A DNA stretch of 28,153 bases, taken from positions 1 through 28,153 of IMG/VR virus record IMGVR_UViG_3300044998_000451. One strand, given 5' to 3'. Each line of letters opens with the position of its first letter. Position 1 is the first letter of the stretch. The stretch comes from a virus. The notes beneath the pieces are model-generated. The model made no database searches, was not told where the DNA came from, and saw only the letters and a program-made list of their open reading frames with translations. Below are positions 15,024 to 23,500 of the stretch, piece by piece. The position numbers and the translations under genes are program-made.

Positions 15024-16781
15024 TTATCGTGCGCCAAGCACGCTGAAACGGTGTGTTGCCGGTATAAAGTTTATCGGCAGTGTCACAATACCGTCGTATG
15101 AAATTTCATACACATCACCTGTGACTTTGACGACATGGTTTGTAATTGCAATTTCACCATTGGCGCGATTCTCTGTGAACCAACCACGTGCAAGCAATTG
15201 TTCAAGCACTTCAAGGCTGTATGATTCAAGCAGCGATTGCGCAAGCGGTGTACCTGCAACACCGATAAAGCGTTCTTGCAAACGCGCACGGTGTGTTTTG
15301 ATGATTGCGATAACAGTTCCCATCGCAGACCATTCATTTGCAATGATGTTCGCACCAAAATATGTCGTGACCGATCTTTCGATCTTGAACCCGCCACCGC
15401 CTTCGATTGGTGTTGAAATCATGCAACCAGCTTTGATGTACGCTTCGACTTGCGGCGTTGAGTACGTTTTTGCTGTTTTCACAATGTTGAATTGCTTATG
15501 TGTCAGTGGCGTTGTCGGGTCATTGCCTGCTGACATGCCAGCAATACCTGCACTCAACAGATAGCCGGGCATTTGTTTCAGAACACCTTTTGAGTCAAAG
15601 CGATAGTCATTGCCGCCATAAAAGCCAACAAACTGACTGCCGATTGATTTCGATTTTGCCTGAATCGCAGAATCTGTCACATCTGACAAATCACAGCCTG
15701 TGAAACCGCGCCTGTCGCGACGTGTTTTTGTTTGGTTTGCGAAATTGACGTGTGCTTGCAGCATTGCATGAATTGATGCAGAACCTGTCATAACACCAAC
15801 AAAATCAGCATCAAAATTCAGTGAAAAATCGAGCGCGTTTGACCACTCAGTGTTTGTTGTTACACCTTCAATACCACCTGTCAGATATTCAAACGATGTT
15901 GTGTTCGCGACATTTGTGCGTTCTGTTTCGCTTGCGATTGATGCAACAACAATCCCTGTTGTATTCAAATAATCGATAACTGCTTGCACATCAGCTTTCA
16001 GTGTCAGTGCTGCCGATTTAATATCGACCGCTGATACAACATCGAGTTCTGAACCGAGTGTTTCAGCAAATTCTGTGTTGACGATTTCTGCTGTATAACC
16101 CGGCTGCGCTGCAATGTAATCAACGATTTTCTGAATCGTATCATACGTTGCGAATGGCACACTCAGATTTTGCGAACCGTCTGTTTGCCCTGTTAGCGCA
16201 GTTGTGATTTCTGTCGCGTTTTTTGTTATCGTCGCTGCTGTTCCGTTTCCGATGTACTGAATCAGTATCACTGAACGTGTGATATTGTCTTGCGCAAATG
16301 TTTCACCATCTTTGCGAACCTGAACAAACTTACCTATCGTTCCTGTTGAAACGCTTACGGCAATTCCTGTTGTGTGCAAACCGTAATCATTGCTTTTTAC
16401 GAGAATTGCATTGTTCGCGCCGCTGTTCTTGATGTTCATTTGGCTGCGCGTTGCAGGGTTTACACGCAACACGGCAACTTCACTTGCGCCGGGGTTAATC
16501 CGCGCATCATTTGATGCGTTCAGCGCAATAAGCACTGCTTCAAGCGCATCGCCGCTGCGCAAAACGCGTTTTGCTTCTGAACTTTCACTGAAAAACATCA
16601 AGCGTTCTTCTTCTGGAAAATCTGTTGAACCAAAAGGAATACCACCTTCTGATTTCGCAATCACGATCATCGTTCCAAGCGGAACACCACCGACGCGGCC
16701 ACCCGCTTCGATGTCTTTCTTTGCATAGTAACCGGGGCGAAATATATTCGCGCCGTTAAATGTTAATGGTCTTACAGGCAT
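15024..16781 (-). CDS. Tail sheath protein
   Basis: The protein has 585 residues. ATG at 16781 is preceded by AAGGGAGAA. The N-terminus (FNGANIFRPGYYAKKDIEAG, then GGVPLGTMIVIAKSEGG) matches the opening of contractile sheath proteins. The middle is a variable alpha/beta insertion region. The conserved C-terminal domain shows the hallmark ERSVTTY at about 468-474, a helix (SLLESYSLEVLEQLLARGWF), and a final handshake strand (YDGIVTLPINFIPATHRFSV). This protein forms the contracting outer tube; its presence is what sets the morphology of the phage. Confidence 0.95.
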   Translation of the reverse strand: MPVRPLTFNGANIFRPGYYAKKDIEAGGRVGGVPLGTMIVIAKSEGGIPFGSTDFPEEERLMFFSESSEAKRVLRSGDALEAVLIALNASNDARINPGASEVAVLRVNPATRSQMNIKNSGANNAILVKSNDYGLHTTGIAVSVSTGTIGKFVQVRKDGETFAQDNITRSVILIQYIGNGTAATITKNATEITTALTGQTDGSQNLSVPFATYDTIQKIVDYIAAQPGYTAEIVNTEFAETLGSELDVVSAVDIKSAALTLKADVQAVIDYLNTTGIVVASIASETERTNVANTTSFEYLTGGIEGVTTNTEWSNALDFSLNFDADFVGVMTGSASIHAMLQAHVNFANQTKTRRDRRGFTGCDLSDVTDSAIQAKSKSIGSQFVGFYGGNDYRFDSKGVLKQMPGYLLSAGIAGMSAGNDPTTPLTHKQFNIVKTAKTYSTPQVEAYIKAGCMISTPIEGGGGFKIERSVTTYFGANIIANEWSAMGTVIAIIKTHRARLQERFIGVAGTPLAQSLLESYSLEVLEQLLARGWFTENRANGEIAITNHVVKVTGDVYEISYDGIVTLPINFIPATHRFSVLGAR

Positions 16782-16793
16782 TTGTTTTCTCCC

Positions 16794-17003
16794 TTACGCC
16801 GCCGCGTTCATAAATTGCTTAAACAATTCATCGAATTGCTCTTTCGTTCCTTTTTGAATTGTTTTGCTTTTTTCCTGCAACCAAATTTCAAATGCCCGGC
16901 GCAGTGTTACCGGCTTCATTTGCAGATATGTTTGCAGTGTAATATTATCTTTTGATTGTGCCGATTTTGATTTTTCTGCACCTTTTTCAGTTTCTTCTGC
17001 CAT
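16794..17003 (-). CDS. Small helical protein upstream of sheath, unknown
   Basis: The protein has 69 residues, with ATG at 17003 behind an AGAGGA site. The N-terminal ~20 residues are Glu/Lys/Ser-rich and likely disordered; the rest is two predicted helices (YLQMKPVTLRRAFEIWLQEK and KEQFDELFKQFMNAA). It lies 15 bases after the peptidase gene and 12 before the sheath. The clear ribosome site and tight spacing support a real gene. I recognise no family; it may be a neck or sheath-assembly factor. Confidence 0.6.
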   Translation of the reverse strand: MAEETEKGAEKSKSAQSKDNITLQTYLQMKPVTLRRAFEIWLQEKSKTIQKGTKEQFDELFKQFMNAAA

Positions 17004-17018
17004 TTTTTCCTCTTGCTG

Positions 17019-17795
17019 TTATTTGTGAGTGATAAGAATGCAATTAGACTTCTGCTTAAACGCATCGAACGGGTAAAGCAAATTTTCACCTTGTGCATGG
17101 TTGCGATAGTGTTCGTATTTGTTGCCATACGGGTCATTTACATAGAAACCGTTTTCATCAAATCCACGTATCACAATGACATGACCACCAAATCCGCCGC
17201 TGCGCAATGGTATGCGAATACCAACAACTACTGGCTTTTTTTCCGTGCGCAAATAGTGTTTGATTTCTTCAACAGTCATTTCTGCATGACGTGCTTTGAA
17301 ATCACCTAAACATCCAAGCACATTATTGTTAATATACCAAACCCAAAAGGAATAAAGCCCGCGAACCCACGTAAACTCTTTTGATGTTTCAATCCACTTT
17401 TCGCCCGTTACTGCTGCAAGTTTAATACGATAAGTCATGTTGTTTTTTGCAGTATCTTCAATAATAAGGTTGTCAAATCTTTCATTCGCAATCTTTGGAT
17501 TATTTTTTCCACCATAAATCGGTTGATTTAATGTACGCAACGCCATTGAAATACTTGTTGGAAAACAAGTAATATGCGGGTCAATAACGTCGTCTTTTTC
17601 CATTTGGCTGTTATGATTAACATAATTCAGCCAAATGCCGTTTTCGTTTTCTGTATAAAATGATGTTGCTGTATTTTTTGCTGCATCAAGCACGTTGCCA
17701 AACCAACCGTTGCCTGCGTCTGCGTCTGTTCTTTTACCGATATTAACAAATCGCGAAATGAATTTGAATATCGCTATTAAAATCGTTTGAATCAT
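17019..17795 (-). CDS. C39-like cysteine peptidase (papain-like fold)
   Basis: The protein has 258 residues and starts in an ATGA overlap with the upstream neck gene. The peptidase core shows Cys77 in ITCFPTSISMAL, His205 in GGHVIVIRGFDENGFYV, and Asp221 in VNDPYGN, spaced as the Cys-His-Asp triad of C39-type peptidases. Residues 1-17 form a hydrophobic or amphipathic helix (MIQTILIAIFKFISRF) that may anchor it. In phages such enzymes usually cut peptide bridges of peptidoglycan, either as part of the virion or as an endolysin. It is the only peptidoglycan-hydrolase candidate in the window. Its location in the neck region, not with the holin-like gene, leans to a virion-associated enzyme. Confidence 0.8.
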   Translation of the reverse strand: MIQTILIAIFKFISRFVNIGKRTDADAGNGWFGNVLDAAKNTATSFYTENENGIWLNYVNHNSQMEKDDVIDPHITCFPTSISMALRTLNQPIYGGKNNPKIANERFDNLIIEDTAKNNMTYRIKLAAVTGEKWIETSKEFTWVRGLYSFWVWYINNNVLGCLGDFKARHAEMTVEEIKHYLRTEKKPVVVGIRIPLRSGGFGGHVIVIRGFDENGFYVNDPYGNKYEHYRNHAQGENLLYPFDAFKQKSNCILITHK

Positions 17796-18586
17796 TGCCC
17801 TACCTCTTTGTAAATATCATCACCACCAGACTCTCTGAATCGTGGCGTTGAATCAATTTTGCTTAATGTGTCATTTATGTATGCGCCGGTATCGATTTCT
17901 GCAATTTTAGACACAAGTGTGTCGACAGGGATGTTCTCGTAAGTGCCAAGGAATTTCAAGTTCCAATCCCAACCGTACAGTATGCGCCCAAAATCAAAAT
18001 TGTAAAGATTCCCAACGCCTTCAAACGACATCAATATATAAGATTTATTGAGTGTGTTTTTCAGACCCTGAATTGTTGAGCGTGTGATATTTTTCAAGAT
18101 ACGTGCTGCAACAGGATGATGCGACCATACAGAAATTTTCACCGTTGTCATTCTTAGTTCACGATCTGTGAGTGCATCAAGCTCATTACCATCAAATAAA
18201 TCAAGAAACGCAGAAATTGTACTGAGTGTATCATTTGATGCAATTGTACCTTCGCGCCATCTGGCACGTGGCGACTTTGCAAGTTCTGCATCAATATTAG
18301 CTTTTATGATTTTCGTAACGCTTGTTGCCATCAAATTTTTTGGCGATTCATCATCGTCCATTTCAACAATGCCGACACACGGTATTCGTGCCATCAAATC
18401 TGCATCGTTTTCGTTCCATTCAGATGTAATTACGCTAATCGGATGTGCTTCGTAGATTGGAATTTTTTTGTTTATAGCACCATCAAAAATTTCATGGATT
18501 TTCATTGCTTCGATTTGCGCTTCGAGTTGCCCTTTGACGATTGTAATTATATCGCCACCAAATGTGTGAAATTGCACGTTTGCCAT
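17792..18586 (-). CDS. Neck / tail-completion protein, unknown family
   Basis: This 264-residue protein has its ATG in a TAATG overlap with the out-of-frame 3' end of the preceding tail-completion gene. It is alpha/beta in pattern. Notable stretches are KISVWSHHPVAARILKNI in the middle and FGRILYGWDWNLKFLGTYEN near the C-terminus. Location between a gp10-type tail-completion protein and the sheath is the usual place of the tail terminator or neck protein that joins head and tail. I cannot identify a signature, so the role comes from context. Confidence 0.6.
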   Translation of the reverse strand: MANVQFHTFGGDIITIVKGQLEAQIEAMKIHEIFDGAINKKIPIYEAHPISVITSEWNENDADLMARIPCVGIVEMDDDESPKNLMATSVTKIIKANIDAELAKSPRARWREGTIASNDTLSTISAFLDLFDGNELDALTDRELRMTTVKISVWSHHPVAARILKNITRSTIQGLKNTLNKSYILMSFEGVGNLYNFDFGRILYGWDWNLKFLGTYENIPVDTLVSKIAEIDTGAYINDTLSKIDSTPRFRESGGDDIYKEVGQ

Positions 18587-18720
18587 TACAGACCGTCCAT
18601 TTTAGCCGCCGCCAAATCTTTCAGCATTGCGTCCTTCAATCGCTTTTGAATTTGAGGCATCGCGCTCGCAAGCACTTTATTGAATACAGGGTGTGCCTTA
18701 AAACGGGATGAATCCATTTG
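18586..18720 (-). other. Out-of-frame true 3' end of the tail-completion gene
   Basis: After the WIHP motif of the gene starting at 19436, the -1 frame continues with FKAHPVFNKVLASAMPQIQ and runs to a TAA at 18588-18586 that overlaps the next ATG as TAATG, the junction style used across this operon. One extra base near 18700-18705 would join it to the main frame and restore a WIHPGF-K-A (or WIHPVF-K-A) sequence, giving a 283-residue protein. The current frame instead ends in a basic, Cys-containing tail. This segment is coding-like and is best treated as part of that gene. Confidence 0.65.
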
Positions 18721-19436
18721 AATGCAGGTGTTTTCTCGCTTACCGTCCTGAACGTCATGTATTGTGTGTGACGTGGGCTACCTGTTTTTACAAGACCGTG
18801 AACAACATTTGGTGATGATACACCACGCGGCCATTTTGTCGCAGGATTCTTTTTGCCTTCATTGCGGTATCGTTTCATACCACTTGCATCAAGTCTGCGT
18901 GCTGCCGGTCTATACATTGCGCGGCTGACAATTTGCCCGTCAGCATTTGTGTCTTGAAAATTTCCAGTGCGCATCATTCTACTTACGTTTATTCTGACTC
19001 CACCTGACGCTTCACTTGTTTCACGATCAAGATTTCTTGCTTTATTGTAAACACCTGCCGCTTTCAGCGATTTTACTGAGTGCCTAAATGGTATTCTGAT
19101 ATATCTGCCATTTTTTCCTTCGCGGGCGCGTGGTGACGCAAGCATTCCCGGTTTTAGATCGTATGGCTGCACACCTTCTTCAACACGACGTGTAAATTCT
19201 CCCTCTGAAAGAATTTTGTACGATATTCTGTCTGTATTAACAATTTGAATTTCACCTGCGTATCCTTGTTTGAAACGCGGCAATGCGCCGCTGCTCATCA
19301 CCATATCAATCCACTTGTTTTTTACAAGCAGCGGCGTTCTGTGAAATTCAGCCCAAAAATTTTCCATCAAACCTAAACGATCAAGAATATTGAACGTGTT
19401 TGTGAATTTTTTTGGTATCAGTGTTATCTGATTCAT
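18636..19436 (-). CDS. Tail-completion / minor structural protein (HK97 gp10-type motif), frameshifted 3' end
   Basis: The frame as it stands encodes 266 residues; ATG at 19436 overlaps the upstream stop (ATGA). The protein is basic, with many Arg and Lys in the middle. Near the C-terminus it carries FRTVSEKTPAFKWIHP (about 229-244), a motif typical of head-tail-connecting gp10/tail-completion proteins, where the next residues are usually Gly plus a helix. Here the frame instead turns into an Arg/Cys-rich tail and stops at 18636, while the expected helix continues in the -1 frame to 18586. The likely full product has 283 residues. Cause: a one-base deletion in the genome or a sequencing error. 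Confidence 0.72.
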   Translation of the reverse strand: MNQITLIPKKFTNTFNILDRLGLMENFWAEFHRTPLLVKNKWIDMVMSSGALPRFKQGYAGEIQIVNTDRISYKILSEGEFTRRVEEGVQPYDLKPGMLASPRAREGKNGRYIRIPFRHSVKSLKAAGVYNKARNLDRETSEASGGVRINVSRMMRTGNFQDTNADGQIVSRAMYRPAARRLDASGMKRYRNEGKKNPATKWPRGVSSPNVVHGLVKTGSPRHTQYMTFRTVSEKTPAFKWIHPVLRHTLYSIKCLRARCLKFKSD

Positions 19437-20689
19437 AAGTTATCAAGTTTGCTTTGATAATTGTCTGACGCATTTGGTTGCGTCAATTTTACATCCGTGA
19501 AAATATCAGGCTCTTGTTTTAGCGTCAGCCGCGTGTATTTTTTCATCATAAATGTTTTCGGCCAACGTTTGTTTTCATGCCCTGTAAATTTTGGCATTTG
19601 TGGTCTGAATGCAATGTATGATGGATAGTATTCATACTGTACTGAATATTTTGTACCGGGTGCAGGTCTTGTTGGTGTTAGCCATCTGATGAAATTGAAA
19701 TCATCAAGAATAAAATGTTCACCATAATAATATTTTGCTTGGTTCACATCAAAAATAAAACCAACAACTGAATCAATATCAAATTCAGTGAGTTCTTCAC
19801 GATCTGCTGTTGATTTTATTTTCAATTCCGATCTGCGCATCAATGTTGAAAGCAATGTAACGATGTCGCCTTCACCAAAATCAAGATATGATGGCGTCAC
19901 AACAGTGACATCACCACTTGACATTTCAGATAGTGTTGTATCGTTACGCAGTTCTTCTTCTGTGATGTCACGAACTGCAACAGTAAATGGACGTGCAATA
20001 TACAAATCAAACTCAATTGTTTGATTAACTGCTGGTGGCGTTGGCATTGCTACATCATCGATGACAATGAATTGTTTGTAGAAATTTTTTATTGGAACGG
20101 TGCTTTGCAATACTGCAACAATATCGTGATAGTAATTAAACACGTTTGAAATCTTTGTCACGTCGCGTAAACGCAACTGATCTTTCAGACTGATAAGGTG
20201 TGTTCCGTTTCCGTTTACAGTCAGCTTGATTTTGTCCCAATATTCATATTGATATGCAACAACGATTGCCTGCATCTCATTAGGCTGTTTATTTATTGTG
20301 TCGATGTAGATTTCTTTATCTGTATTGCTACGAACTTTCAATTCATCGTATGGCAGATATTCAGCAGTGTCAGGGTGTGACAATGCACGCACATGGTAGA
20401 CTTTTGTTATCGGTCTATAGTACGTTTCTACAACATTTGGGTGGATTCTGTTGTGCGGTGAATTTTCTTCATACACGTCAATATATCTTTGACGCGAATA
20501 GATAAACCCTTTACCCCAACAGATTTTGCAGTAAATGTCAGGGTGGCCGTCAGTGTTACAAGGGCAAATTTGCGCTTTAAGTATTCGCGCAAATTGCCCT
20601 TGTCTGTCGATTATCGCGTTCTGTTCGTCAGGCCGTGCAAAGACCGTGAAAGCATTTGTTCCAGCACCTTTGTTAATATTTTGGCCCAT
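19433..20689 (-). CDS. Structural protein with N-terminal zinc knuckle
   Basis: The protein has 418 residues. An N-terminal Cys cluster, Cys42-x-Cys44 and Cys54-x-x-Cys57 followed by WGKGF, has the C-x-C ... C-x-x-C-x-G-x-G form of a small zinc-binding knuckle. The rest is beta-rich and tyrosine-rich (YYRPITKVYHV, VQYEYYPSYIAF), like virion proteins, and the C-terminus is polar. No nuclease or ligase motif is visible. It lies between the helicase and the tail-completion gene, so a neck or adaptor role is likely. The ribosome site is weak (AGGAAA about 17 bases upstream), and the start is 6 bases after the helicase stop. Confidence 0.65.
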   Translation of the reverse strand: MGQNINKGAGTNAFTVFARPDEQNAIIDRQGQFARILKAQICPCNTDGHPDIYCKICWGKGFIYSRQRYIDVYEENSPHNRIHPNVVETYYRPITKVYHVRALSHPDTAEYLPYDELKVRSNTDKEIYIDTINKQPNEMQAIVVAYQYEYWDKIKLTVNGNGTHLISLKDQLRLRDVTKISNVFNYYHDIVAVLQSTVPIKNFYKQFIVIDDVAMPTPPAVNQTIEFDLYIARPFTVAVRDITEEELRNDTTLSEMSSGDVTVVTPSYLDFGEGDIVTLLSTLMRRSELKIKSTADREELTEFDIDSVVGFIFDVNQAKYYYGEHFILDDFNFIRWLTPTRPAPGTKYSVQYEYYPSYIAFRPQMPKFTGHENKRWPKTFMMKKYTRLTLKQEPDIFTDVKLTQPNASDNYQSKLDNL

Positions 20690-20695
20690 TTACGC

Positions 20696-22951
20696 TTATT
20701 CGTTTTCCTCGTTATTGCCTGTGTCAAGTTCTATGCGTTCACCAAACTGCATATTGAGTTCGTGAATCTGTTGTGAATACTGTTCACCGAGTTTTTCCCA
20801 GTCAATCAGTTCGAGTATTGACGCTTCACGTTCCGCACCAAACCTACCGCCTGTCGTCAGAGTTGATGTTGCCACGTTGATAAGCGGATTTCCGGCAACC
20901 ATTGCATTCGCGTTGCTTAGGCGTCTGCCAACACGTGTCGCTTCACGCTGATCTAATTGCGAATCTGTTTGCAGCCAATACATTTCTGTAATACGCAAAT
21001 CAGGTGTAAGACGGTGCGTGCGGCCAACAACCTGTTCATATTCTTTATCTGAATAAGGCAAAGTCATGTTGATTTGTACACGTGGTGAATCACCACGCAC
21101 ATCGTGAAAGCTGATACCAGTTCCACCTTTTGCCATTGAGCCAACAAGCACGCGCTTTTCGCCTTTTTGAAAAGCGCGATGTTCTTCAACAGTTTTTTTA
21201 TTGGTGTTGCCATGAATTTCTGCAACGACATTTGCACCACCAAGGCGCTTTGTCAGTTCACCAGTAATAGGTGGAATATTTGGTAAATTCTTCACTGCAA
21301 GATCAAACTGTCGCGATATTTGAGCCAATTGCGCTCTTTGCTTTTCGTTGAGCGCCTGCATTTCTCCACCCGTCATCACTTTGATAATGTCGTTGTAAAC
21401 TTTGTTGAATGCTGAATACAAATGTGTATGACCGCCAACATTATACGCGCTCAGAATTACAGGCTGTTTGCCGTTTTGAATGGCTTTCTTTGCGAGTGCT
21501 GCCGCAATAGGTATTTTTGTGTATTCAAGATAGTGACGATACCAACCTGCAAACATTGCACCAACAAACATTGATGTTTTGCCACCAAGTCCTGCTTGTG
21601 CGGCAAATGATTTCACCATAGTGAATGCTTCAATGCCTTTATTTAAGACTTTGATTTGTTCTTCTGTCAATTTGTGTGTACCGAAAAAGTTATGCAAACC
21701 GCGCAAATTTGCAACGCGCTGAATCATATAACCCTGCGAAACAAGAAATTTGTTAAGCAGTTTTGATTTACGAACGATTTGCGCTTCTGCTGTTTCAGGC
21801 GATTCGTTTTTCCTTTTTCTATAATCAAATTTTTTCTGAAATTCTTTCCAACCACCGAATGCTTCAAACAGACCTGTGTTTTCCATCCAGCCCATTTCTG
21901 ACACATCAGTGAATGGTGTGGCGCTCATATACAGAGTTTTCGTGCAGCGCCCGATCATCTTCATTGTGTTCTTTGTTTGTGTGGTTTTCTCTGCTGCGGC
22001 GTTATGAATCTCATCAAATACGCCATAATCAAATTGCAGTGCATCTGCGTTTTGCAACTTACGTAAATCATCATAACCAACAACATAAACACCTTCTGAT
22101 TCAGGCGAATCACTAAGAAGGTTTTTCACGTTTTTTGTCGCGATGCCAAAACCTGCTGCTTCTTGTTTCCAACTATTAAGCAAATTCTGTTTGCCGCGTG
22201 TCGGCACAACGACAAGAAAACGCTTTTTGCCATGATCGATCTGCATCGCTTTTATTGTCGCAAGCGCCGTTGCTGTTTTCCCCAAGCCGGGCGCGTTAGC
22301 GATAAGAAACCCATCTTTGTTTTGCAATTCAGAAAGTACGCGCTCTGCATCTTCAACCTGATAATCAAACAGTGTATTATAGCGCCTGTTGTAATTGCTT
22401 TCAGGTTCATTTTCGTTAAAGTAAGAGTTTTTGTATCGCTTTGCTTCATCTGGTAATCTGACAGTTATCGGTCTGCGTTGCACTTCAACGCGATTTGTCA
22501 CCATTGATGGTTGACCTTCAACAAGGCGACGTTCGCGGCGTTGTTGTTCGAGTTGTTTTTGCATCGCCTGTTCTGCCGTTACCCTTGGCATTTCAGTGCC
22601 TTCACGCTCAAAATGCAGCGGCAATGTGTTTGCGTCATTGATGTTATTGAACAGCGAATTTATACCTTGCTGTCGTCTGTATTCATCGACTTGACGTTGA
22701 AACCTGCGTTCTGATCGTTCTTCACGATTGCGTACACGATCTTCACGTTGACCAGCTTCTGATGTTTCATCAATACGGATATAATAGCGTTGCTGTCTGC
22801 CATCTGTGCGCGTTCTCACGACAGGTATAAGCGGTGTGCCATCTGCCGCTGTACGTGGTGCACCCGATGTCACTTTTACGACAGAACCGTTTGCAAGCGT
22901 CAAACGCGTTCCGACTTTAGGTTGTTGACTTTTTGTTAATACAAATTCCAT
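20696..22951 (-). CDS. SNF2 / strawberry-notch-like superfamily 2 helicase
   Basis: The protein has 751 residues. Residues 1-190 are Arg/Gln/Glu-rich, probably coiled and partly disordered. The ATPase core has motif I APGLGKTAT (Lys225), motif II DEIHN (313-317), motif III MSATPF (342-347), motif V GGTGISF (609-615) and motif VI VVGRTHR (641-647). The GRTHR form and the GxS-F-H phrase before it recall the strawberry-notch helicase C domain, also found in phage P1 DarB and in mobile-element helicase-methylases. No methyltransferase motif (DPPY/NPPY) is seen. It would translocate on or remodel nucleoprotein with ATP. Unusually, it is embedded between capsid and tail genes, 1 base after an 82-aa gene. 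Confidence 0.85.
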   Translation of the reverse strand: MEFVLTKSQQPKVGTRLTLANGSVVKVTSGAPRTAADGTPLIPVVRTRTDGRQQRYYIRIDETSEAGQREDRVRNREERSERRFQRQVDEYRRQQGINSLFNNINDANTLPLHFEREGTEMPRVTAEQAMQKQLEQQRRERRLVEGQPSMVTNRVEVQRRPITVRLPDEAKRYKNSYFNENEPESNYNRRYNTLFDYQVEDAERVLSELQNKDGFLIANAPGLGKTATALATIKAMQIDHGKKRFLVVVPTRGKQNLLNSWKQEAAGFGIATKNVKNLLSDSPESEGVYVVGYDDLRKLQNADALQFDYGVFDEIHNAAAEKTTQTKNTMKMIGRCTKTLYMSATPFTDVSEMGWMENTGLFEAFGGWKEFQKKFDYRKRKNESPETAEAQIVRKSKLLNKFLVSQGYMIQRVANLRGLHNFFGTHKLTEEQIKVLNKGIEAFTMVKSFAAQAGLGGKTSMFVGAMFAGWYRHYLEYTKIPIAAALAKKAIQNGKQPVILSAYNVGGHTHLYSAFNKVYNDIIKVMTGGEMQALNEKQRAQLAQISRQFDLAVKNLPNIPPITGELTKRLGGANVVAEIHGNTNKKTVEEHRAFQKGEKRVLVGSMAKGGTGISFHDVRGDSPRVQINMTLPYSDKEYEQVVGRTHRLTPDLRITEMYWLQTDSQLDQREATRVGRRLSNANAMVAGNPLINVATSTLTTGGRFGAEREASILELIDWEKLGEQYSQQIHELNMQFGERIELDTGNNEENE

Positions 22952-22952
22952 G

Positions 22953-23201
22953 TTAGTTTTCCGCCCATTTTCTGAATATCAGATATTCGATTTCTTTTTC
23001 GATTTTTTTGTCGCAGTTTTCTTTGATGTAATCAGAAACAATTTTGCTCAAATGCATTGGCGCTATCAATTTTACACCCTGCACGTCATTGAAAAAAGCA
23101 TCAGCGTATTTCTGCGCTTTTTTTAGATTTGCCTCGTCATACTTAAATTCTTTTCTCTGCTGTTCTTCTGGCTTTGTCGTTCCAAGTATTTTACGCGGCA
23201 T
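22953..23201 (-). CDS. Small basic helical protein, unknown
   Basis: The protein has 82 residues, starts at ATG 23201 behind TAGGAAAG, and ends 1 base before the helicase start. It is Lys-rich and predicted almost all helical (EANLKKAQKYADAFFNDVQG, then KIVSDYIKENCDKKIEKEIE). Spacing to both neighbours supports co-translation with the helicase. It could be a partner of the helicase or a small head-completion protein; I do not recognise a family. Confidence 0.6.
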   Translation of the reverse strand: MPRKILGTTKPEEQQRKEFKYDEANLKKAQKYADAFFNDVQGVKLIAPMHLSKIVSDYIKENCDKKIEKEIEYLIFRKWAEN

Positions 23202-23202
23202 T

Positions 23203-23493
23203 TTACTTTCCTACAATTTTGTTAAATTTATCAATCAAACGCAATTTGAATGATTTTTCCAGCACCATGCTGTTGTTTTCAACTTCAATGATTTCCTGTT
23301 CAGGTTCAACAACTTCATCTGAATCATCGTATTCAACATACACAGGCGCTTGCGGGTCAAACAATCTTTCGCCTTCTTCATCAGTTAGAAAATTGTTTAT
23401 CGCTTTTTGCTCATCAATCAACTGATTGATGATTGCAAGTTTCGCCCAGTAATCAAGTTCTGATTCCGGCAATGCGTTTACGTTTACTACCAT
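23203..23493 (-). CDS. Small acidic protein, unknown
   Basis: The protein has 96 residues from the ATG at 23493, which has a GAGGGT site at proper distance and lies 7 bases after the previous stop. An upstream in-frame ATG at 23529 would overlap that gene by 29 bases and lacks a site. The N-terminal half is helical (SELDYWAKLAIINQLIDEQK). The central part is very acidic (VEYDDSDEVVEPEQEIIEVE), and the end turns basic. Its place among neck genes suggests a small virion or assembly protein. No family is recognised. Confidence 0.6.
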   Translation of the reverse strand: MVVNVNALPESELDYWAKLAIINQLIDEQKAINNFLTDEEGERLFDPQAPVYVEYDDSDEVVEPEQEIIEVENNSMVLEKSFKLRLIDKFNKIVGK

Positions 23494-23500
23494 TTTACCC

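Noticed and set aside
14881-15564. Plus-strand 227-codon ORF opposite the tube and sheath genes
   Set aside because: It is antisense to two strongly supported structural genes; Cys/Ser-rich composition is typical of a shadow frame.
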